Positions 1 through 7,844 of a stretch of 64,000 nucleotides of DNA are shown here, piece after piece. Source of the DNA: an uncultured Prevotella sp. (lineage in GTDB: Bacteria; Bacteroidota; Bacteroidia; Bacteroidales; Bacteroidaceae); NCBI RefSeq assembly GCF_946404925.1, contig NZ_CAMJFM010000003.1:102887-166886 (forward strand), read 5' to 3'. Positions within the stretch are counted from its first letter, which is position 1. Each line of letters begins with the position of its first letter. The position numbers and the translations under genes were made by a program. Below the pieces are notes generated by a model. It was not told where the DNA came from. It saw only the letters and a program-made list of their open reading frames with translations, and made no database searches.

Positions 1-958
1 TGGCGTTGGCGATGCCAAGGTTACCCTCAGAGTTCTCATAGTCGATGGGGTTTACCTTGTGTGGCATAGCGCTCGAACCTACCTCGCCCTTCTTGATCTT
101 CTGCTTGAAGTAGTCCATCGAGATATACATCCAGAAGTCGCGATCCAGGTCGATGACGATGGTGTTGATACGACGCATAGCATCGAAGATGGCACCAAGC
201 CAGTCGTAGTTCGAAATCTGAGTGGTGTACTGCTCGCGCTCCAGTCCAAGCTTCTCGCTTACGAACTGGTTACCAAACTCGCGCCAGTCGTACTGTGGAT
301 AAGCCACGTGGTGAGCATTGTAGTTACCTGTGGCGCCACCAAACTTAGCTGTGATTGGTGTAGCCTTCAATCCGCGCAGCTGCTCCTCCAGACGATACAC
401 GTAAACCATCACCTCCTTACCCAGGCGGGTAGGCGAGGCAGGCTGTCCGTGAGTCTTGGCCAACATGGGGATGTTTTTCCATTGTTCGGCATAATCGTGC
501 AACTGCTCGATAAGCTCCTCTACCATAGGATAGTAAACCTGCTCCAGTGCCTCCTTTATAGAAAGAGGTACGCTGGTGTTGTTGATGTCCTGAGAGGTGA
601 GTCCGAAGTGGATGAACTCTTTGTAGTTCTCAAAACCACCCATCGCGTCAAGCTGCTCCTTGATGAAGTACTCAACGGCCTTTACATCGTGATTGGTAAT
701 CGACTCGATGTCCTTAACTCGCTGAGCATCAGCGGGTGAGAACTTTCGATAGATGTCGCGAAGCTGATCGAAAAGTTGATGGTTGATACCCTGAAGTTGA
801 GGCAATGGTAATTCACAGAGTGTGATGAAATACTCAATCTCTACGCGTACCCTATAGCGGATAAGGGCGTATTCAGAAAAGTATTCTGCCAATGGCTCGG
901 TCTTACTTCTGTAACGGCCATCAATAGGCGAGATGGCTGTCAATAAACTTAAATCCAT
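1..958 (-). CDS. purB: Adenylosuccinate lyase (3' end beyond window)
   Basis: Reading the minus strand from the ATG at 958 gives MDLSLLTAISPIDGRY..., the usual N-terminus of adenylosuccinate lyase, and runs open to base 1, so the C-terminal part is missing from the window. The enzyme removes fumarate from SAICAR and from adenylosuccinate in purine synthesis (known for the family). Visible landmarks are FGLTSQDINNT around residue 120, KTHGQPASPT around 165 and the fumarase/ASL signature SSAMPHKVNPI near the window edge, with the catalytic serine loop. The ORF track misses it because no stop codon lies in the window. The + strand ORF at 59-739 is a shadow. No partner gene is adjacent; a tRNA gene lies upstream. 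Confidence 0.96.
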   Translation of the reverse strand, partial: MDLSLLTAISPIDGRYRSKTEPLAEYFSEYALIRYRVRVEIEYFITLCELPLPQLQGINHQLFDQLRDIYRKFSPADAQRVKDIESITNHDVKAVEYFIKEQLDAMGGFENYKEFIHFGLTSQDINNTSVPLSIKEALEQVYYPMVEELIEQLHDYAEQWKNIPMLAKTHGQPASPTRLGKEVMVYVYRLEEQLRGLKATPITAKFGGATGNYNAHHVAYPQYDWREFGNQFVSEKLGLEREQYTTQISNYDWLGAIFDAMRRINTIVIDLDRDFWMYISMDYFKQKIKKGEVGSSAMPHKVNPIDYENSEGNLGIANA

Positions 959-1065
959 GTTTTAAATTAAATTCCTAAAATTATCGATAATCCTTATACT
1001 ATTTCTATCCTCTCTTAACCCAAAAACGCAACCTCAACGGCTGCGTAATCGAGCTTTTTGTGTTG

Positions 1066-1140
1066 TGGGCGTTGACGGATTCGAACCGCCGACCCTCTGC
1101 TTGTAAGGCAGATGCTCTAAACCAGCTGAGCTAAACGCCC
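1066..1140 (-). tRNA. tRNA-Val (UAC anticodon)
   Basis: The minus strand folds as a complete cloverleaf: acceptor stem GGGCGTT/AACGCCC, D arm with AGCTCAGCTGG, anticodon loop CTTACAA giving anticodon TAC (reads GUA valine codons), and T loop GGTTCGAATCC. The discriminator base is A at 1066; the CCA end is not encoded, so it must be added after transcription. Confidence 0.95.
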
Positions 1141-1160
1141 TTTCTTCTTGTAAGCGGGTG

Positions 1161-1191
1161 CAAAGGTACGAAGAAAAATCGAGACTGCAAA
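1161..1191 (-). promoter_or_regulatory. Promoter of tRNA-Val
   Basis: On the minus strand TTTG (1188-1191), a 19-bp spacer and TACCTTTG (1161-1168) match the Bacteroidetes housekeeping pattern TTTG-N19-21-TAnnTTTG. The -7 box lies about 20 bp before the tRNA 5' end. The -33 box falls inside the terminator hairpin of the upstream operon. Confidence 0.7.
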
Positions 1192-1218
1192 ATTTTCGGG
1201 CGAAAAAATTGCAGTCTC
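1181..1218 (-). terminator. Terminator after the ACT-domain gene
   Basis: Inverted repeat GAGACTGCAA (1181-1190) with TTGCAGTCTC (1209-1218); the T-rich loop side extends the stem. It lies directly after the stop codon of the ACT gene on the minus strand. Confidence 0.65.
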
Positions 1219-1226
1219 GCGTAATT

Positions 1227-1652
1227 TTATAGCTGATAGAGGTCGTTGGCCGCCATCAACTCCACTTTTTTGTCGGCAAGAATCTTCTCGCAGGCGTCAA
1301 GATCGGTAGGACGGATAACCACTGTAGCTACATCGCCATTGGCGAACGAATACATATACTCGATGAAAACGCCGTTCTCAGAGAGATGCTTCAGCACTAC
1401 TGCCAGCGAACCGCTGACGTTGGGGCATACAAAACCGATAACATCGGTAATCTTAACGGCGAAGTGAGCCTCCTTAAGAACCTGATAAGCCTTGTCAGGG
1501 TCAGATACGATGCAACGCAGAATACCAAAGTCGCTGTTATCAGCGATACTCATGGCCGAAAGGTTGACACCAGCCTTACCCAAAACTTCGGTTACCTCAG
1601 TCAGACGGCCTGACTTGTTCTCAAGGAAAATTGAAAGTTGCTTTGTCTTCAT
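1227..1652 (-). CDS. ACT domain-containing protein
   Basis: A 141-residue protein with two successive ACT-like units: the first starts KQLSIFLENKSGRLTEVTEVLGKAGVNL (residues 4-70), the second around SGSLAVVLKHLSENGVFIEYMYSF (80-140). ACT domains bind amino acids or related small ligands and usually regulate an enzyme. It begins 14 bp after the phenylacetate-CoA ligase gene, so the two are probably co-transcribed. This pairing recurs in Bacteroidales and other anaerobes, often near indolepyruvate ferredoxin oxidoreductase; that oxidoreductase is not in this window. A role as ligand sensor for the ligase is inference. Confidence 0.88.
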   Translation of the reverse strand: MKTKQLSIFLENKSGRLTEVTEVLGKAGVNLSAMSIADNSDFGILRCIVSDPDKAYQVLKEAHFAVKITDVIGFVCPNVSGSLAVVLKHLSENGVFIEYMYSFANGDVATVVIRPTDLDACEKILADKKVELMAANDLYQL

Positions 1653-1666
1653 AATCTTTATTGTTT

Positions 1667-2965
1667 TTAGATTTTTCGATTGTCGATGACGCGCTTGGCC
1701 TTACCCTCAGAGCGCTCGATGCCCTTAGGCTCGACGAGCTTAACCTTGAATCCCAGTCCGATAACGCTACGCAGCTCGGCCTCCAGCTTCTTCTGCAAAC
1801 CAACCATCGTGGCCATATCATCGGTAAAGTACTCTTCCTTCACCTCAACCTTCAGCTCTGATGTGTCGGTGTTGTTCACACGGTCTACTGTGAGCAGGAA
1901 GTGTGGTTCGTACTCAGGCAGCTTCAGGATAACGTCCTCGATCTGCGATGGGAATACATTGACACCACGGATGATGAGCATGTCGTCGCAACGGCCCAGG
2001 ATGCGGTCCATACGTACCAGGGTGCGGCCGCACTTACACTTGTCGTAGTGCAGAGCCGTGAGGTCGTGGGTGCGATAGCGCAGCAGTGGCATACCCTCCT
2101 TGGTGAGGTGAGTAAAGGTGAGTTCGCCAAATTGTCCTTCGGGCAATGGTTCGCCTGTATTAGGATCCAGAATCTCTGGATAGAAAAGGTCTTCGTTCAG
2201 GTGGGTTCCGCATTGGTGCTCGCACTCGTAACCTACACCAGGACCAGCAATCTCGCTCAGTCCGTAGATGTCGTAGGCCTTAATGCCAAGAGTTGCTTCC
2301 AACTTCTGGCGCATCTTCTCGGTCCAGGGCTCGGCACCAAACACGCCAACCTTCAGTTTAAACTCGTCGCGTGGATACTCGCACTCCTGCATAGCCTCGC
2401 CCAGGAACATAGCGTAGCTGGGGGTACAGCATAGGATGGTGGTTCCGAAGTCGTGCATCAGTGTCATCTGCTTCTGGGTGTTACCCGATGAGATGGGGAT
2501 GACCGATGCGCCGATGTTGGTAGCGCCATCGTGTGCTCCCAGTCCTCCTGTAAAGAGTCCGTAGCCATAGGCCACCTGGAAGATATCGTCCTTAGTGGCA
2601 CCATAGGCGGTGAAAGCACGACTGATGGCCTCGCTCCACATGGCAAGGTCCTTGCGGGTGTAAAGTACTACGACTGGTTTGCCGGTGGTTCCCGATGAGG
2701 CGTGGATTCTTACAATCTGACTCATTGGTACGGCTGCCAGTCCAAAGGGATAATTGTCGCGGAGGTCGAGCTTGTTGGTAAAGGGGAGTTTCGTGATGTC
2801 GTCGATGCTCTTAATGTCACCTGGCTCCAACCCCATCTCCTGGAACTTCTTGCGGTAGAAGGGGGTGTTGTAATACACGTACTCTGCCATCTTTACCAGA
2901 CGGCGGCTCTGGATTTCGCGAAGCTGCTCGCGATCCATGCACTCCATTGTCTCATTCCAAATCAT
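1667..2965 (-). CDS. paaK: Phenylacetate--CoA ligase
   Basis: 432 residues, the normal length. It activates phenylacetate (or another aryl acid) to its CoA thioester using ATP. The AMP-binding P-loop is ASSGTTGKPVV near residue 90; YGLSEIAGPGVGYEC near 240 is the adenylate-binding A5-type motif; RILGRCDDMLIIRGVNVFPSQIED near 330 marks the mobile C-terminal domain. It is first in a two-gene operon with the ACT protein. In anaerobic Bacteroidales such ligases probably work with aryl-pyruvate oxidoreductases on aromatic amino-acid products; the physiological substrate here is not shown by the sequence. Confidence 0.92.
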   Translation of the reverse strand: MIWNETMECMDREQLREIQSRRLVKMAEYVYYNTPFYRKKFQEMGLEPGDIKSIDDITKLPFTNKLDLRDNYPFGLAAVPMSQIVRIHASSGTTGKPVVVLYTRKDLAMWSEAISRAFTAYGATKDDIFQVAYGYGLFTGGLGAHDGATNIGASVIPISSGNTQKQMTLMHDFGTTILCCTPSYAMFLGEAMQECEYPRDEFKLKVGVFGAEPWTEKMRQKLEATLGIKAYDIYGLSEIAGPGVGYECEHQCGTHLNEDLFYPEILDPNTGEPLPEGQFGELTFTHLTKEGMPLLRYRTHDLTALHYDKCKCGRTLVRMDRILGRCDDMLIIRGVNVFPSQIEDVILKLPEYEPHFLLTVDRVNNTDTSELKVEVKEEYFTDDMATMVGLQKKLEAELRSVIGLGFKVKLVEPKGIERSEGKAKRVIDNRKI

Positions 2966-3007
2966 TGTCTGTTTCGCTGTTGATAATTTAAAAGTACTTT
3001 ACGGGCA

Positions 3008-3039
3008 CAAAGTTAGCGTATTTTTTTGAATCAACCAAG
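3008..3039 (-). promoter_or_regulatory. Promoter of paaK-ACT operon
   Basis: Minus-strand TAACTTTG (3008-3015) with CTTG 20 bp further upstream. The -7 box lies about 40 bp before the paaK start codon. Confidence 0.55.
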
Positions 3040-3075
3040 AAAGTAACCTCAAAAATAGAATTTTTATTTAAATGG

Positions 3076-3107
3076 TTTGGAACTTTCGTATATTTATCGT
3101 ATTTTTG
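3076..3107 (+). promoter_or_regulatory. Promoter of the MBL-fold lipoprotein gene
   Basis: TTTG (3076-3079), 20-bp spacer, TATTTTTG (3100-3107): an exact match to the Bacteroidetes promoter consensus, 28 bp before the ATG at 3136. An AATAAGGT stretch before the ATG may serve as ribosome-binding site. Confidence 0.75.
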
Positions 3108-3135
3108 CCGCTGTTCTTTTATATATTAATAAGGT

Positions 3136-3864
3136 ATGAAAAAGCTGTTTACATGTTTATTGGCTGTGCTTGGACTTACCACAGCCTGCGGACAGAAGAG
3201 TTATGAGGTAGATGAGTTTACCACCAAGAGCGGTAAGACCGTCAAGTTCTACGCCCTGATGCATGCTTGCATCCGCATCGAGTTCGATGGAAAGGAGATA
3301 CAGATTGACCCTGTGCAGAAGTTAGGCAATCGTACTGTAGATTATACTGCGATGCCCAAGGCCGACTATATCTTTGTGACCCACGAGCATGGCGACCATT
3401 ACGATGCCAACGCCATCAAGCAGCTTTCGGCTGAAAAGTCCCAGTTGGTGATGAACAAGCGTTGTGCTGATATGTTTGGAGCAGGCCGGGTGATGGTAAA
3501 TGGCGACAAACTGCAGCTGAAAGATGTTAGCGTTGAGGCCGTTCCTGCCTATAACATTACAGAGGGCCACACCCAGTTCCACCCCAAGGGGCGCGACAAT
3601 GGCTATATCCTTACCATCGATGGCCTCCGCATCTACATAGCTGGCGATACCGAGGATATCCCAGAGATGTCGCAGGTCAAGGATATCGACATCGCATTCC
3701 TGCCTTGCAACCAGCCTTATACGATGACTCCCGATCAGCTGGTTCGTGCAGCCAAGACAATCAAGCCCAAAGTGCTGTTCCCATACCACTACGGACAGAC
3801 TGACCTAAGCGGTGTAGCAGAGAAACTAAAGGGCATCGATGTAAGAATACGTCATTACGAATAA
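3136..3864 (+). CDS. MBL-fold metallohydrolase, predicted lipoprotein
   Basis: 242 residues. The N-terminus MKKLFTCLLAVLGLTTACGQ is a lipoprotein signal with lipobox TTAC, so it is probably anchored in the envelope. The body is a UlaG/beta-lactamase-like metallohydrolase: metal ligands THEHGDHYD near residue 82, an Asp at AGDTED near 173, and a C-terminal FPYHYGQTD that supplies the last histidine. Relatives hydrolyse phosphodiesters, lactones or are called Zn-dependent hydrolases of unknown substrate; the substrate here is unknown. It is monocistronic with its own promoter and converges on the 3875 gene with only 10 bp between, without a visible terminator. Confidence 0.88.
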   Translation: MKKLFTCLLAVLGLTTACGQKSYEVDEFTTKSGKTVKFYALMHACIRIEFDGKEIQIDPVQKLGNRTVDYTAMPKADYIFVTHEHGDHYDANAIKQLSAEKSQLVMNKRCADMFGAGRVMVNGDKLQLKDVSVEAVPAYNITEGHTQFHPKGRDNGYILTIDGLRIYIAGDTEDIPEMSQVKDIDIAFLPCNQPYTMTPDQLVRAAKTIKPKVLFPYHYGQTDLSGVAEKLKGIDVRIRHYE

Positions 3865-3874
3865 TGGCGTCGTT

Positions 3875-4891
3875 TTACACATATATTTCTACTTCTACCA
3901 TGTAGAATCCATCAGCACGAGTAGGGCGGTGGATGGCGAACATGGTGGAGGTCGATTTATCTTTAAAGCGCTCCTGTACTAAGAACGAGCCACCATCGGG
4001 TTGCTTTTTAACCACAATGCGCCTACCCTCGAAGTTGAAGGGAGTGCTTCTGCTTGTCCTGTCGTAGAAACTGTTGGCATCTTCCTTTGTGGCAAAGTAC
4101 AGACGGCCATTTGTTGATGTGTCGATACTCATCGAGAAGTAGAAGGCATGAGGCGCGCTTTTGCATATTTCGTGGCCAAGTTCTCTCTTTTCTCCTTTAT
4201 AAATGTCACGACCATAAACATATTCGTCGTAATCCATTTCTTCGTCCGATACCGAGTCGTGATAGATAAAATTCAGACCAGATTTTTCGGCTTTTGCTGA
4301 CTGAAAATAGTACTTGGTGAGATAGAGCAGATCGTTAAGAGCGAATCGCTGATAGAACGTGCGATACTTGATGTAGTCCTCAATTGTTTGTTTCTCACCC
4401 GAACCATCTGTCAGGATGAAATCATCTACAAACCAGTCGTTGCGTTCATAGCGCATACTCAGAACAACATTATATCGTTTGCCAAAGTTCTTGGCATTGA
4501 TTTTAACGGTGGCGGTTGTGTCAGACATATTGCTGATTTTGCCCACTTCGCAAGTAAAGTCGGTATCATCCTGCGAGTTGGTCCAATGGTCGTAATCCAG
4601 AAATATTTCTTCACACTCTTCTGCCAGATCAGACGCTGTCTTATACACTTCCTTATAACCTGTGGTGCAGTACGTTTCGTCGCGACTGACTTGTTTGCCA
4701 TGATAGATAGAATCTACGCGAGCTCGAAGATAAGCCTCAGTATGCTTATCTACTTTCACCTCGATAGTATCAGCTGCCAAAGAGTCAGTTGCCACCGAGT
4801 CGGCATCGCTGGCCGACTTATTTGTCTTGTTACCACATGCTGAGAGCACCAGTACCGATGCTACAACAGCCATAATCTTGATTGTTTTCAT
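3875..4891 (-). CDS. Hypothetical lipoprotein
   Basis: 338 residues starting MKTIKIMAVVASVLVLSACG, a lipoprotein signal with cleavage before Cys19, followed by a Ser/Asp/Ala-rich linker (residues 20-50). The rest is soluble, with many charged and aromatic residues and no catalytic motif I recognise. Its start codon overlaps the stop of the upstream 4891-5436 gene (TAATG), so they are one operon. Both encode exported proteins, suggesting a shared envelope role, but function is unknown. Confidence 0.8.
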   Translation of the reverse strand: MKTIKIMAVVASVLVLSACGNKTNKSASDADSVATDSLAADTIEVKVDKHTEAYLRARVDSIYHGKQVSRDETYCTTGYKEVYKTASDLAEECEEIFLDYDHWTNSQDDTDFTCEVGKISNMSDTTATVKINAKNFGKRYNVVLSMRYERNDWFVDDFILTDGSGEKQTIEDYIKYRTFYQRFALNDLLYLTKYYFQSAKAEKSGLNFIYHDSVSDEEMDYDEYVYGRDIYKGEKRELGHEICKSAPHAFYFSMSIDTSTNGRLYFATKEDANSFYDRTSRSTPFNFEGRRIVVKKQPDGGSFLVQERFKDKSTSTMFAIHRPTRADGFYMVEVEIYV

Positions 4892-5436
4892 TATTCTTCA
4901 GACATCATATCATCTATTGATTCCTCTTCATGAGAAACCACCTTCAACTTGTTTCCTTCCCACTTATAGGTGGCTCTTACAAAGGTAGTGTCGTCCATGC
5001 GATAAGCAATGCTGATAGTTTTGTTTTCAGCGTCAAACTCAGGGTCGGGCATCATCTCGAACTCCTCCTCTTGAATAAACTTGCGAGTTGTGGGATTCCA
5101 CACGTAGGCTGAATACACATCGCCTCCCTGTCCACCATAGCCCACATAACCCAGATATACCATCAGGTCAGGAATGCCGTCGAAGTTTATGTCGCGCTCG
5201 TCAATCCACTTGATATTGGGATTATCCGGATATTGGAGTGTAAAAATGCGCTGACTGAAATTAAGATAGGTCTTAACACCATCGACATAAGTGTCGACCG
5301 TGATGCTGTCAACTAACTCTTTATCATCCTCGTCGAAGTGGAAAGAGGTTTTGAAACTATAGGCGCTACGCCCCTGTGCCTGGATGCCTAACACGCTGAC
5401 TAACAGCACAATGGTTGACAAAAGAAGCTTTTTCAT
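4891..5436 (-). CDS. Exported hypothetical protein, XAC2610/FG-GAP-like
   Basis: 181 residues with a cleavable signal MKKLLLSTIVLLVSVLGIQAQG. The middle has a Ca-binding-like DINFDGIPDLMVYLG segment (around residue 90) followed by YVWNPTTRKF, a pattern seen in the XAC2610-related/FG-GAP-like periplasmic proteins of unknown function. A possible -7 box TATCTTTG is present on the minus strand at 5472-5479. First gene of the pair with 3875-4891. Confidence 0.75.
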   Translation of the reverse strand: MKKLLLSTIVLLVSVLGIQAQGRSAYSFKTSFHFDEDDKELVDSITVDTYVDGVKTYLNFSQRIFTLQYPDNPNIKWIDERDINFDGIPDLMVYLGYVGYGGQGGDVYSAYVWNPTTRKFIQEEEFEMMPDPEFDAENKTISIAYRMDDTTFVRATYKWEGNKLKVVSHEEESIDDMMSEE

Positions 5437-5519
5437 GACTAATAATCTTTATAGTTATAAGTTCAACGCTGCAAAGATACACATTTTTTGTTAGAATCAT
5501 ATTCTTATCAGTCATTTTT

Positions 5520-5813
5520 TTATTTTTCCATCAACCAATACTCCATGTGTTTCTTGGTACGGCGACTCTTGAAGTTGAATTGGACGTCGTTCAACGTGTT
5601 GCCAATCTTCTTGAAGGTCGTTTCTGGATCGTAGTTGGGGTAACGGTTTGTTAGTACGGCGCTGATTTCAGCCAGACTCCACCACTTGCCCGATTTGGGT
5701 TCCGTGGGCTGTTGGAATGTCTCGCCAATCATCTCAACCAGGTCGTTCAAGTGCTGATAAGGCTCGTTCTCTGCTATCAGTGTCTTGATTTCATCATCGT
5801 TCAGCCAGATTGC
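5520..5813 (-). pseudogene. Remnant of a DUF3874/VapE-like protein C-terminus
   Basis: The open frame between stops encodes AIWLNDDEIKTLIAENEPYQ... through ...KHMEYWLMEK, about 97 codons. The ORF track starts it at an internal TTG (5750). The sequence WWSLAEISAVL and the spacing of charged segments look like the small C-terminal domain (DUF3874) that follows VapE/DUF3987-type primase-ATPase modules in Bacteroidetes. There is no ATPase part upstream; a TAA precedes directly. I read it as the tail of a lost accessory gene, but a short functional DNA-binding protein cannot be excluded. A different, apparently intact DUF3987 gene lies at 41.8 kb. Confidence 0.45.
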
Positions 5814-5816
5814 TTA

Positions 5817-6221
5817 GTTTTAAAAACAAATACGTGTATTAGCAATAACTACCATTAAAGGTTGTTGTATAATTCTCTAGAGAATTTTCCGCCAAGTAAC
5901 GTACTAACAATTGCTGATAGGTGAGGAAACTATAAAATTCTCTAGAGAATTTTGTAGCTAGTATTAGACTGAAAACTTACATCTTGCGTATATCATTTCG
6001 CTTATATCACTATGGAGTGCTAAAAGGTGTATGTTGGGTGTATGTAATATGTATGTTTGGTGTAGGTTGTAAAAGCTATAACTCCTTGTTAAACAGTAAT
6101 ATAAAGCAAATAGGTGTATATGTGTATGTACTTTTATGAATTTTGAGTGTGCAGTTACAAATGTAACGTGTAATAATTGTTAAAAGAGTTTCTTTTCAAT
6201 ACTGCGTGATAGAAAAAAGCG
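5817..6221. other. AT-rich intergenic region with palindromes and GTATG repeats
   Basis: No gene is seen in this ~400-bp stretch. It contains two copies of AATTCTCTAGAGAATT, a cluster of GTGTATGT/GTATGTTTGG words at about 6025-6065 and 6119-6130, and the promoter of the following outer-membrane gene at its end. Confidence 0.6.
5871..5953. repeat. Twin 16-bp palindromes, possible operator pair
   Basis: AATTCTCTAGAGAATT occurs at 5871-5886 and again at 5936-5951, where the palindrome extends to 20 bp (5934-5953). Centres are 65 bp apart, about six helical turns, which would put two bound dimers on the same face. They lie 280-350 bp before the outer-membrane gene and just upstream of the DUF3874-like remnant on the other strand. 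The bound protein is unknown. Confidence 0.6.
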
Positions 6222-6229
6222 TATATTTG
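6222..6229 (+). promoter_or_regulatory. -7 box TATATTTG of the outer-membrane gene
   Basis: TATATTTG ends only 6 bp before the ATG at 6236. If used, the mRNA would have almost no leader. No clear -33 TTTG is seen at the expected distance, so this is tentative. Confidence 0.4.
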
Positions 6230-6235
6230 CAAAAG

Positions 6236-7825
6236 ATGTACCGACGAATTCTGATAACTATTAACTTTTTGCTTATATCTGTATCAATGTTCGCAGAAAG
6301 TAGTTTGCCTATCATAGAGATTAAGGCAGACAGGACGATAATTTACCCTCAGCGAATGGAGTTGACGGGGGAGGAGTCGTTGATGGATGTTCTGCAAATG
6401 GCACCTGATTTGATGATTGCTGGATATGAAGACGTAATCTCCAACTATAATCTCCGTATAGACAACTGTCCGATGAATGGTGACACAAGGTTGATTCTTA
6501 GTCAGATGAAGGCCAAGGATATCGCTAAGATTCAGGTTTGCGACAATACTGGAGTTGCAAAAGGAACCATAGGAACGGGTAGGGTGCTGGATATTAACAT
6601 GAAGATGCCTGAGGACTTGAATGGTTTTGTGGAAGGACAGGGTGATTTTGGAAAGAATGTGGCTGGTATTGCATCTGCGAATGCTTTATATGGAAGCAAA
6701 AACACAGACCTGTATGCCAATGCGTCTTATCGACATCAGGATGGTAATGTGGAGTATCTAACGCTTCATATGACGAACCGTTTTGACGACAGAAACAAGC
6801 TGCTGACCTATTTCACCCAGCAATATCTTGACCTTCCTTCTGGTACGTCACGTAAGGTTATGGGCAGAGCGCGATACTTCCATACGTTTAATGACCAGGG
6901 TACAGAACTGCTTATAGTGGGTGGCTATCAGTATGCTATTGATAAGAACTTCTCTAACAAGTTGCCATTGTATATCGTAGAGCTGAATACGCCTTTGCTA
7001 ACCAAGCGCTTGTCTATGATGTTGGGTGCAGAGGGTGATTTCCTGATGACTAGGCAGAAGGATAATGACAAAAGGTGGGATGTATTCAATAATGATATCT
7101 ATCTGCAGTTTACGTATTCTTTGCCTAAATGGAAATTCACACTTGGTAATCGCGTGATGTTCTATAACTATAAGATTAAGGATGCAGGAATAACTCAAAT
7201 GTATGCCGATACCCGCGATAATGCAAATGCGTGCGTTATCTATGTGCCAGACAGTCGGAATCAGATTCAGTTGGGCTATTATCGCAAATACTATAATCCT
7301 TCCTATCAATCTCTCTTTATGAATATCAATACGCTTTCTGATGAGGAGTGGGCGATTACGAAAGGACAATTGGTGGAACGTACCATCAACCAGATGAAGT
7401 TGGCATATTCCTATAGTAAACAAAAACTAACTGTGCAGACAGAGGCAAGTTATTATGCCATTGAAGATGGCGAGAATTTTACTGAATTGGGAGCATCAGC
7501 TTATTGGAGAACTGATGGCTTGAGTTTGGCTGGAGGATCAAATCTATATACAGCTAAGAGTGGAACCTATGCTTCGTTCCGATTTGTTCCCACAGTTTAT
7601 CTCAATAATGATTGGCAGATAGGGCTGCAGATGGTATATTACACCCGTAATTCGCCCAAACGTGAGGAAACAGGTGTGCCTGTATATGGATGTCTGTCGG
7701 TGAACAAGCAATTTTGCAAGAGATGGAATCTGGGCGTTGATTGGCATGATATGTTTGATGCATTCTGTAGTGATGCAAAATTAAACAGACATGCTGTAAA
7801 TGTTAAGTTGCAATATAGACTATAA
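6236..7825 (+). CDS. TonB-receptor-like outer-membrane barrel protein
   Basis: The track starts at 6206, but the ATG at 6236 gives a proper signal peptide (MYRRILITINFLLISVSMFA), so about 529 residues. After it comes a short plug-like section (ESLMDVLQMAPDLM..., VLDINMKMPEDLNG, residues 40-140) and then a long stretch of alternating aromatic/polar strands typical of a beta-barrel, ending VNVKLQYRL. It is shorter than a full TonB-dependent receptor (700-1000 residues) and has no carboxypeptidase-like domain. The next gene is the glutamate symporter gltS, whose ATG follows 19 bp after the stop; co-transcription is likely. Coupling of outer-membrane uptake with glutamate import is only inference. 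Confidence 0.7.
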   Translation: MYRRILITINFLLISVSMFAESSLPIIEIKADRTIIYPQRMELTGEESLMDVLQMAPDLMIAGYEDVISNYNLRIDNCPMNGDTRLILSQMKAKDIAKIQVCDNTGVAKGTIGTGRVLDINMKMPEDLNGFVEGQGDFGKNVAGIASANALYGSKNTDLYANASYRHQDGNVEYLTLHMTNRFDDRNKLLTYFTQQYLDLPSGTSRKVMGRARYFHTFNDQGTELLIVGGYQYAIDKNFSNKLPLYIVELNTPLLTKRLSMMLGAEGDFLMTRQKDNDKRWDVFNNDIYLQFTYSLPKWKFTLGNRVMFYNYKIKDAGITQMYADTRDNANACVIYVPDSRNQIQLGYYRKYYNPSYQSLFMNINTLSDEEWAITKGQLVERTINQMKLAYSYSKQKLTVQTEASYYAIEDGENFTELGASAYWRTDGLSLAGGSNLYTAKSGTYASFRFVPTVYLNNDWQIGLQMVYYTRNSPKREETGVPVYGCLSVNKQFCKRWNLGVDWHDMFDAFCSDAKLNRHAVNVKLQYRL

Positions 7826-7844
7826 CGAAAACAAGAAAGTGAGT

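Noticed and set aside
59-739. 226-codon ORF on the + strand
   Set aside because: It is antisense to purB, whose minus-strand translation is clearly adenylosuccinate lyase and missed by the track only because it runs off the window.
5954-6205. Riboswitch or small RNA before the outer-membrane gene
   Set aside because: I found no stable conserved fold or known aptamer motif; only AT-rich sequence and GTATG words.
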